A DNA stretch of 5,673 nt from contig QMSS01000095.1 in assembly GCA_003649715.1 (NCBI GenBank), forward strand, positions 1 to 5,673, given 5' to 3'. Below, one piece after another: positions 1 through 4,552 of this stretch. Both the position numbers and the translations under genes were made by a program. How positions within the stretch are numbered: position 1 is the stretch's first letter; each line of letters begins with the position of its first letter. The notes under the pieces are model-generated. The model had not been told where the DNA came from. It did not search any database and saw nothing but the letters and a program-made list of their open reading frames with translations. This DNA comes from Thermoplasmata archaeon. GTDB taxonomy: Archaea > Thermoplasmatota > E2 > DHVEG-1.

Positions 1-1
1 A

Positions 2-118
2 ACTATGGTTACAAATTCAACCTATTTTTCATCTATTGAGGATATGCAAAAGAACATCGATCAATTCTTGGACAAACATCAATTCAACTTTAATGTGTCC
101 AATTATTTGTGTCCTTAA
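2..118 (+). CDS. C-terminal tail of a transposase, probably IS630-like (5' end outside window)
   Basis: An open frame enters from the left edge and ends at TAA 116-118, giving 38 residues. The pattern V-T-N-x-x-Y-F, then an acidic amphipathic helix (SIEDMQKNIDQFLDK) and a short tail ending NYLCP, resembles the extreme C-terminus of IS630/Tc1-mariner DDE transposases. There, a V-T-[HN]-x-x-F-F stretch follows the catalytic glutamate region and leads into the last helix. The catalytic DDE residues would lie left of the window and cannot be checked. The last codons run through a GTGTCC direct repeat that may be the terminal repeat of the element. It could instead be the end of an unrelated gene; the family call rests only on this short tail. 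Confidence 0.45.
   Translation, partial: TMVTNSTYFSSIEDMQKNIDQFLDKHQFNFNVSNYLCP
95..114. repeat. GTGTCC direct repeat, candidate right terminal repeat of the insertion sequence
   Basis: GTGTCC occurs at 95-100 and again at 109-114, separated by eight AT bases, right at the end of the putative transposase frame. Read inward from the right, the end would begin GGACAC. A TA dinucleotide at 116-117, the usual IS630 target, falls inside the stop codon, so the element may end immediately before or within that codon. The opposite end is outside the window, so this is a candidate only. Confidence 0.3.
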
Positions 119-326
119 CTAAACATTATTAAATTTTGTGTATAATATTGTGTTTATTGTGTTCGTTTGTTTCTATATCCCTCTTTTTTTCTCCAATGAA
201 ACGAAAACTGTACATAATCTAATTACTGCTATGTTCTTGACTTATTATTTTGTAGGGAAATTGTATTTCTTAGAAAATAAATCATAAAATTATTAAAACG
301 TGATACTTTATTTGGGGGCAGCTGAG
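119..326. other. AT-rich intergenic spacer
   Basis: This spacer holds no open frame that looks coding. It contains a tandem-like ATTGTGTT repeat (147-154 and 156-163). It also has a T7 tract at 184-190, which could end transcription from the transposase, flanked by a 7-bp inverted repeat (162-168 with 199-205) that is short enough to be chance. The segment 270-300 is very AT-rich and could carry the promoter of the downstream gene, but no clear TATA/BRE pair stands out. Confidence 0.5.
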
Positions 327-755
327 ATGGCACGGCTTAATAAGACGCGGAATATTATAAGAGAGCTGACGGACTCACCATTGATTGAGAAAATATCCTT
401 TTTATTGCCATTTGTCGTGTTGTTGATAGATATTGTTATACTAGAGCATGCAGTTCGGATAAGAGAAGGTTACATAATTGTTTTGACAACATTGCTTTTT
501 GTTTTGTCGACAGTAGAGATAGTTGTGGTATTGGATGAGATACATAGGCATTATCAGAAAAATAATTTTGAGAGAAAATTGACGATAAAGCTGGATGATT
601 TTATAATAAAGAGGAGAAAGAGGAGTGTTAAAAATACGGTTGAGGATTTTATAAGGGAGTATCCAGAGTATAATAGTTACAGGAATGAGGTGTATCATAT
701 TGCTTGTCAGATAATGGAGACTCATAAAGAGGAAAAATATAGGGGTAGGAAATAG
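327..755 (+). CDS. Small two-helix membrane protein of unknown function
   Basis: I do not recognise the family. From ATG 327 the product is 142 aa. It has a basic N-terminus (about residues 1-20), a hydrophobic helix at about 23-40, a very short turn containing RIRE, and a second helix at about 49-69. A charged cytoplasmic region follows: a basic patch KRRKR at 95-99, then a Tyr-rich segment at about 104-131 (DFIREYPEYNSY, then EVYHIACQIME). By the positive-inside rule both termini are probably cytoplasmic, making a helical hairpin anchoring a small soluble domain. An in-frame GTG at 300 would add nine residues, but the extra segment looks non-coding and no ribosome site precedes it. A G-run at 314-318 lies upstream of ATG 327. 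The codon choice (ATA, AGA/AGG, GAG) matches the neighbouring genes. It converges on hutI and shows no operon partner, so context gives no role. Confidence 0.7.
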   Translation: MARLNKTRNIIRELTDSPLIEKISFLLPFVVLLIDIVILEHAVRIREGYIIVLTTLLFVLSTVEIVVVLDEIHRHYQKNNFERKLTIKLDDFIIKRRKRSVKNTVEDFIREYPEYNSYRNEVYHIACQIMETHKEEKYRGRK

Positions 756-772
756 TAGTCTTAATTTAGGGA

Positions 773-810
773 GCCTATATATTTTTTTATTTAACAAAAA
801 AAAACATGTT
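773..810. terminator. Back-to-back T-tract terminators between converging genes
   Basis: A T7 run at 782-788 follows the stop of the membrane-protein gene. An A9 run at 796-804 reads as a T9 run on the minus strand downstream of the hutI stop. Archaeal RNA polymerase commonly terminates at oligo-T runs without a hairpin, so this spacer fits termination of both converging transcripts. No stable stem-loop is visible. Confidence 0.5.
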
Positions 811-856
811 GGATATATAGATACAGATTTATGTATGTATGGTTTTATAGATATGT

Positions 857-2116
857 CTATGTATATTTTTGTGGAGGGTTGGCTTGAAGTTTAGATAGGT
901 TGATGATTTCTCCTTTTTTTATCACAGTTTCCACTAGGTTTATACCTAAATGATATGGTAGATGTTTATGATTGGGGCAGTCTAATATTATTATGTCTGC
1001 CTGTTTTTCCTTTTCCAGGCTACCTACTTTGTTGTTCATTCCTATAGAGCATGCTGCATTGAAGGTCGCAGCTGTGATTGCCTCAGCTGGTGTCATCCTC
1101 ATTTTTAGACATGCCAGCTGTGTTATGAACTGCATGTTTTCAGTCCAGCAGTTGGGGTTTAGATCTGTAGCTAGGGCAACAGGAACACCTATCTCAATCA
1201 TTTTTCGTGCAGGAGCATATTTTTCCTGCATGAGCGAAAACGGTGTGGCAGGTAGTAAAACACCGATCACACCCGCATATGCCATTTGTTTCAACCCGTT
1301 TATGGAAGACATTAGTAGGTGATCTGCGCTTATCGCACCTATTTTTGCTGCCAGTGATGCTCCACCATTGTCTGTGATCTCATCAGCATGGATTTTTGGG
1401 GTCAACCCTATTTTTTTCCCAGCTTCTAGGATTATTTTTGACTGTTTTGTTGTAAATACTCCTTGCTCGCAGAACACATCGCAGAAATGTGCCATTCCCT
1501 GAGTTTTTGGGAGCATCTCCTCTACAACAATGTTGACATATTCATCTGGGCTGTATTCCTGTGGAACAGCATGAGCACCTAGAAATGTTGAAATGATATC
1601 TATTTTGTGTATGTTGTTTAATTTTTTTTGTATCCCTAGTATTCTGAGCTCTGCATCGGTGTTTAGACCATACCCGGTTTTAGCCTCACATGTTGTTGTT
1701 CCATGTAGAAGCATTATGTTAAGGCGTTTTATACTCTGTTTTATTAAATCCGTCTCTGAAGCTCTTCTGGTTTTGTTTACAGTGTAAAATATTCCTCCTC
1801 CCTTTTTTAGAATATCTAGATATGAGAAACCTTTCAGTTTTAGATCTAATTCAAATTCTCTTGATCCTGCGAAAACGAGATGTGTATGTGGGTCAACAAA
1901 ACCGGGCATAACTGTTTTTCCACTGGCATCTATAGTTTCCTCTGCTCTGTACCTTAGATTTTTACCTACATCTAGTATTTTACCATCTTTTATTGCTATA
2001 GAGCCTCTTTTGATAATACCTAATGTATTCATCTCATGTTTTACACGTGCTCTGTTTGGACCCTGTAGTGTTATCAGCTCAGCAGCGTTTTTTATGATTA
2101 TATCTGCTTTTTCCAT
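857..2116 (-). CDS. hutI: Imidazolonepropionase (EC 3.5.2.7)
   Basis: This cytosolic amidohydrolase opens 4-imidazolone-5-propanoate to N-formimino-L-glutamate, the third step of histidine degradation. From ATG 2116 it is 419 aa, close to the 421 aa of Bacillus subtilis HutI. A small N-terminal beta domain leads into the metal motif PGFVDPHTH (His77, His79). Family motifs follow: FAGSREFE at 82-89, GGGIFYTV at 106-113, GTTTCEAKTGYGL at 139-151, GAHAVPQEY at 180-188, KIHADE with His243 at 241-246, SADHLL with His266, and ATDLNPN with Asp318. These cover the expected metal and catalytic residues. An in-frame TTG at 2137 would give 426 aa, but a GGGGGGAATC ribosome site (2126-2135) sits nine bases before ATG 2116 and overlaps that TTG, so ATG is preferred. 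It is divergent from ftcD, whose product uses its reaction product. Confidence 0.95.
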   Translation of the reverse strand: MEKADIIIKNAAELITLQGPNRARVKHEMNTLGIIKRGSIAIKDGKILDVGKNLRYRAEETIDASGKTVMPGFVDPHTHLVFAGSREFELDLKLKGFSYLDILKKGGGIFYTVNKTRRASETDLIKQSIKRLNIMLLHGTTTCEAKTGYGLNTDAELRILGIQKKLNNIHKIDIISTFLGAHAVPQEYSPDEYVNIVVEEMLPKTQGMAHFCDVFCEQGVFTTKQSKIILEAGKKIGLTPKIHADEITDNGGASLAAKIGAISADHLLMSSINGLKQMAYAGVIGVLLPATPFSLMQEKYAPARKMIEIGVPVALATDLNPNCWTENMQFITQLACLKMRMTPAEAITAATFNAACSIGMNNKVGSLEKEKQADIIILDCPNHKHLPYHLGINLVETVIKKGEIINLSKLQANPPQKYT

Positions 2117-2125
2117 GTTTTTTTT

Positions 2126-2135
2126 GATTCCCCCC
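2126..2135 (-). promoter_or_regulatory. Ribosome binding site deciding the hutI start
   Basis: On the minus strand GGGGGGAATC matches the archaeal consensus GGAGGTGATC at seven of ten positions and is followed by nine bases (mostly A) before ATG 2116. Its first G is also the last base of the competing TTG codon at 2137-2135, so it cannot serve that start. Confidence 0.55.
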
Positions 2136-2172
2136 AAAATTGTTAAAAGAAGTTCCTAGATTAAGGGTTTAC

Positions 2173-2178
2173 GGTGAT
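2173..2178 (+). promoter_or_regulatory. Ribosome binding site deciding the ftcD start
   Basis: GGTGAT is an exact match to the core of the archaeal anti-Shine-Dalgarno complement. It abuts ATG 2179, leaving no spacing for that codon, but stands six bases before TTG 2185, a normal distance. This favours TTG 2185 as the initiation codon. Confidence 0.65.
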
Positions 2179-2184
2179 ATGGTC

Positions 2185-3108
2185 TTGTCTAAGGTTGTTG
2201 AGTGTGTACCAAATTTTAGTGAGGGAAGAAACAAGAAGGTGCTTGATGAGATACTTAGTGTTATCAAAAAACATAATGCAGTGAAGCTATTGGATTTTTC
2301 ACCAGATCCTGATCATAACAGAACTGATGTAACTCTAGTGGGATCCCCAGATGATGTGAAAGCTGCTGTTATGGACATTGCCATTAAATGCGTGGAGCTT
2401 ATAGATATGAACAAACACAAGGGTGAGCATCCACGTATGGGTGCTATCGATGTCGTACCATTCATACCAGTGTACAATGTTACTATGGAGGAATGCATAG
2501 AGCTTGCTAATGAGTTTGCTAAGGAGTTTTCTGAGAGAACAAATGTGCCATGTTATCTCTATGAAGAAGCGGCGAAACGTGAGGATCGACGTAACCTGGC
2601 TGATGTACGCCGCGGTGAGTTCGAGGGGCTTAAGAAAGAGATAGGTAGGAATCCTAATAAGATACCAGATTATGGTCCAAATAGGATACATCCCACTGCA
2701 GGTGCAACCGCGGTAGGAGCACGATTTTTTTTGATTGCATTCAATGTAAACCTTGGAACCAACAACCTAGATGTTGCCAAAAAAATAGCAAAGGCAGTGC
2801 GTCATAGCAGCGGTGGATATAGATATGTTAAGGCCATGGGTTTTGATATAAAAGAAAAAAATATTGTACAGGTATCTATGAATCTAGTGAACTATCAGAA
2901 AACACCTATTCATCGTGTTTTCGAAACAATAAAAAACGAGGCGGAAAGATATGGCGTACCCGTTATTGGAAGTGAAATCGTAGGTCTTATACCACTAGAG
3001 GCTCTGTTTGATGTAGCAAATCACTATCTAAGGCTTGAAGACTTTAAATTAGATCAAGTGCTTGAAAAAAAACTGCTGGACACCATGATAGAAAAGACAG
3101 GGAGATGA
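2185..3108 (+). CDS. ftcD: Glutamate formiminotransferase (EC 2.1.2.5)
   Basis: This cytosolic enzyme transfers the formimino group of N-formimino-L-glutamate to tetrahydrofolate, giving glutamate and 5-formimino-THF. From TTG 2185 the protein is 307 aa, about the size of the formiminotransferase half of animal FTCD, and starts MSKVVECVPNFSEGR like that family (human MSQLVECVPNFSEGK). In this numbering the conserved GEHPRMGA motif puts His82 exactly where the catalytic His82 of mammalian FTCD lies. Other conserved stretches are NRTDVTLVG (45-53), PFIPV (92-96), RIHPTAGATAVGAR (167-180, the junction of the two subdomains), FNVNL (186-190) and SEIVGLIP (263-270). Longer versions from ATG 2179 or TTG 2140 are possible but less likely given the ribosome site and the family N-terminus. 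The stop is six bases before fchA, so the two are cotranscribed. Confidence 0.95.
   Translation: MSKVVECVPNFSEGRNKKVLDEILSVIKKHNAVKLLDFSPDPDHNRTDVTLVGSPDDVKAAVMDIAIKCVELIDMNKHKGEHPRMGAIDVVPFIPVYNVTMEECIELANEFAKEFSERTNVPCYLYEEAAKREDRRNLADVRRGEFEGLKKEIGRNPNKIPDYGPNRIHPTAGATAVGARFFLIAFNVNLGTNNLDVAKKIAKAVRHSSGGYRYVKAMGFDIKEKNIVQVSMNLVNYQKTPIHRVFETIKNEAERYGVPVIGSEIVGLIPLEALFDVANHYLRLEDFKLDQVLEKKLLDTMIEKTGR
3101..3108 (+). promoter_or_regulatory. Ribosome binding site for fchA inside the end of ftcD
   Basis: GGAGATGA resembles the consensus GGAGGTGA, overlaps the ftcD stop codon and lies six bases before ATG 3115. This arrangement is consistent with translational coupling of the two enzymes. Confidence 0.65.
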
Positions 3109-3114
3109 AAAAAA

Positions 3115-3744
3115 ATGAGCAATTTGATCAAAATGAGGATAAACGATTTTTTAGATGAATTAGCATCAGACAGCCCTGCGCCTGGTGGAGGAACCGTAGC
3201 AGCACTATCAGGAGCAGTTGGAGCAAGCCTGGTCTCAATGGTATGCAACCTAACAAGGGGTAAGGAAAAATATAAGGATGTACAGGAGGAGATCAAAAAG
3301 GTTTTAAGAAAAAGCGAACAGCTGAGAAAACAGTTGATGGAACTAGTTGACATGGACACCATGGCTTTTAACGAGGTTATGAAGGCGTTAAAGATGCCTC
3401 GAGAAAACGATGTGGAGAAAGAAAAGAGGAAACAAGCGCTTCAGAATGCATTTAAAAAAGCAGCATCTGTACCACTAGACACAGCCAGGAAATGTATAGA
3501 GGTATTAGATACTGCATTAGTTGTTGCTGAAAAGGGAAATCAGAATTCTATAACTGATTCTGCTGTTTCAGCTCTCATGGCAGATGCGGGTGTAAGATCA
3601 GCGATTCTCAATGTAAAAATCAATCTTAGTTCGATAAAGGATCAGAGTTTTGTAGAAAAAACATTGCAGGAAATCCAAGAGTTAGAAAAAACGGCTGATG
3701 AAAAAACAAGGAGTGTTCTTAAAATTGTGAACCGCAAAATATGA
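3115..3744 (+). CDS. fchA: Formimidoyltetrahydrofolate cyclodeaminase (EC 4.3.1.4)
   Basis: This cytosolic enzyme cyclises 5-formimino-THF to 5,10-methenyl-THF and releases ammonia, feeding histidine-derived carbon into the one-carbon pool. The 209-aa all-helical protein has the usual length for stand-alone FTCD_C/FchA proteins. The signature loop PAPGGGTVAAL is at 21-31, followed by SGAVGASLVSMV. Later come DMDTMAFNEVMKALKMP (79-95), a conserved Asp plus substrate-region segment, and GNQNSITDSAVSALMADAG (141-159) leading into ILNVKIN (164-170). All are typical of the family. It is the second gene of a two-gene unit with ftcD, and the pair corresponds to the two halves of bifunctional animal FTCD. 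The ATG start is supported by a well-spaced ribosome site. Nothing is missing or broken. Confidence 0.93.
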   Translation: MSNLIKMRINDFLDELASDSPAPGGGTVAALSGAVGASLVSMVCNLTRGKEKYKDVQEEIKKVLRKSEQLRKQLMELVDMDTMAFNEVMKALKMPRENDVEKEKRKQALQNAFKKAASVPLDTARKCIEVLDTALVVAEKGNQNSITDSAVSALMADAGVRSAILNVKINLSSIKDQSFVEKTLQEIQELEKTADEKTRSVLKIVNRKI

Positions 3745-3815
3745 GGACAACCAAGCATTATTAACACCAATTCTCTTCTGGGGCATTTCTAACACAAAAA
3801 ATAGAGTTACTATAA

Positions 3816-3824
3816 AGAGGGGAT
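3816..3824 (+). promoter_or_regulatory. Ribosome binding site of the DNA glycosylase gene
   Basis: AGAGGGGAT agrees with GGAGGTGAT at seven of nine positions and ends eight bases before ATG 3833. A second GAGG at 3826-3829 is too close to the ATG to be the main site. The 88-bp gap after fchA also contains ACTATAAAG at 3809-3817, which looks TATA-like but lies too near the start codon to be a normal core promoter. The AT stretch at 3795-3803 is better placed, so separate transcription from fchA is possible but not certain. Confidence 0.45.
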
Positions 3825-3832
3825 AGAGGAGT

Positions 3833-4552
3833 ATGGCTGCTGTGACTCCAGTTACACTATATTTTTCTCTTCTACAATATTTTGGTCCACAGAAATGGTG
3901 GCCTGTGGATAAAAAATATCATGAGAAAAACAGTACTGATCCACGTTTTGAGATAATAGTTGGAGCAGTATTGACCCAGAACACGGCATGGAAGAATGTG
4001 GAAAAGGCTTTAGAAAACCTTAGATCAAATAATGCTCTGACAATCACCAGTATAGCAAAAATGGATATAGATAGACTCTCTGATATGATAAAACCATCTG
4101 GATATTTTAATCAAAAGGCATTTCGTCTCAAAAAACTGTCCTTATATCTACAGGATAGATACAATGGTGATCTCAACAGATTTTTTAACAGAGAAACTGT
4201 GGATATCAGAAATGAGTTGTTGTCGCTAAGTGGTGTAGGACCTGAGACAGCTGATTCTATACTGTTATATGCAGGAGGTCATCCAATATTTGTTGTTGAT
4301 GCATATACTAGGCGTATATGTAGCAGGTTGCCGATAACAGTAGATGGAAAGACCTATGATGATATACGACAGTGTTTTGAAAGAGATATTCAGAGGAGGT
4401 TCCCTACAGAAAAATTAGTTTCAATCTACGGTGAGCTGCATGCACTTATTGTTGTTTTCGGTAAAACCTTTTGTAAGAAAAAACCTGTCTGCAGGAACTG
4501 CCCTATGAACTCTACATGTATTTACAGAGAAAAAGAGGTTTTTTCATTTTAA
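3833..4552 (+). CDS. HhH-GPD DNA glycosylase, MagIII / COG2231 type, with Fe-S cluster motif
   Basis: This is a base-excision repair glycosylase of the endonuclease III superfamily, 239 aa. The start region FGPQKWWP (17-24), then IVGAVLTQNTAWKNVEKAL (42-60) and IKPSGYFNQKA (86-96), resembles the 3-methyladenine DNA glycosylase III (MagIII) branch more than true Nth. The helix-hairpin-helix is LSGVGPETAD (132-141). Glu138 takes the place of the Lys of endonuclease III that forms the Schiff base, while the catalytic Asp (Asp156 in VVDAYTRR) is kept. This suggests a monofunctional glycosylase without lyase activity. Cys214, Cys220, Cys223 and Cys229 form C-x5-C-x2-C-x5-C, likely binding a 4Fe-4S cluster; Helicobacter MagIII lacks it. 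Alkylated purines are the likely substrates by family inference only. The 3' end overlaps the convergent orc1/cdc6 gene by nine bases. Confidence 0.85.
   Translation: MAAVTPVTLYFSLLQYFGPQKWWPVDKKYHEKNSTDPRFEIIVGAVLTQNTAWKNVEKALENLRSNNALTITSIAKMDIDRLSDMIKPSGYFNQKAFRLKKLSLYLQDRYNGDLNRFFNRETVDIRNELLSLSGVGPETADSILLYAGGHPIFVVDAYTRRICSRLPITVDGKTYDDIRQCFERDIQRRFPTEKLVSIYGELHALIVVFGKTFCKKKPVCRNCPMNSTCIYREKEVFSF
4529..4550. terminator. Overlapping convergent gene ends with T-tracts on both strands
   Basis: The glycosylase gene and the Orc1/Cdc6 gene share 4544-4552. T6 at 4539-4544 and T4 at 4547-4550 surround the glycosylase stop. On the minus strand a T5 run (4531-4535 on the plus strand as A) follows the Orc1/Cdc6 stop. 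Each transcript therefore has to end inside the other gene's 3' end. The terminator role is inferred from T-richness only. Confidence 0.35.

Larger units (their letters stand above)
2117..2184. promoter_or_regulatory. Divergent promoter region between hutI and ftcD
   Basis: Only 68 bp separate the chosen starts of hutI and ftcD, so both core promoters must lie here or within the gene ends. The AT stretch at 2136-2149 (AAAATTGTTAAAAG) is nearly self-complementary and could serve as a TATA-like element for either direction, but no strong BRE/TATA box is evident. A shared region would allow co-regulation of the two transcripts, for example by one histidine- or urocanate-responsive factor. No operator could be identified. 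Confidence 0.4.

Noticed and set aside
147..163. Possible short repeat array from the ATTGTGTT tandem copies
   Set aside because: There are only two copies one base apart in AT-rich spacer, with no further units or spacers, so it is not CRISPR-like or a convincing iteron set.
162..205. Possible hairpin RNA or rho-independent terminator in the left spacer
   Set aside because: The stem is only 7 bp with a 30-base loop, within what chance gives in such sequence, and the T-tract lies in the loop rather than after the stem.
441..797. Minus-strand open frame of 118 codons opposite the small membrane protein
   Set aside because: Its translation is rich in Leu/Ile/Tyr/Pro as expected from the antisense of a hydrophobic gene in AT-rich DNA. 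It has no family motif and it spans the terminator-like T-tract.
806..856. ATGTATGTAT / ATAGATATGTCTAT low-complexity repeats downstream of hutI
   Set aside because: They are short imperfect AT repeats with no consistent unit, best explained as low-complexity spacer.
972..1322. Plus-strand open frame antisense to hutI
   Set aside because: It overlaps strongly supported hutI coding sequence and its translation shows no domain, so it is a shadow frame.
2335..2691. Minus-strand open frame antisense to ftcD
   Set aside because: It is fully covered by conserved FtcD codons and has no recognisable motifs or ribosome site.
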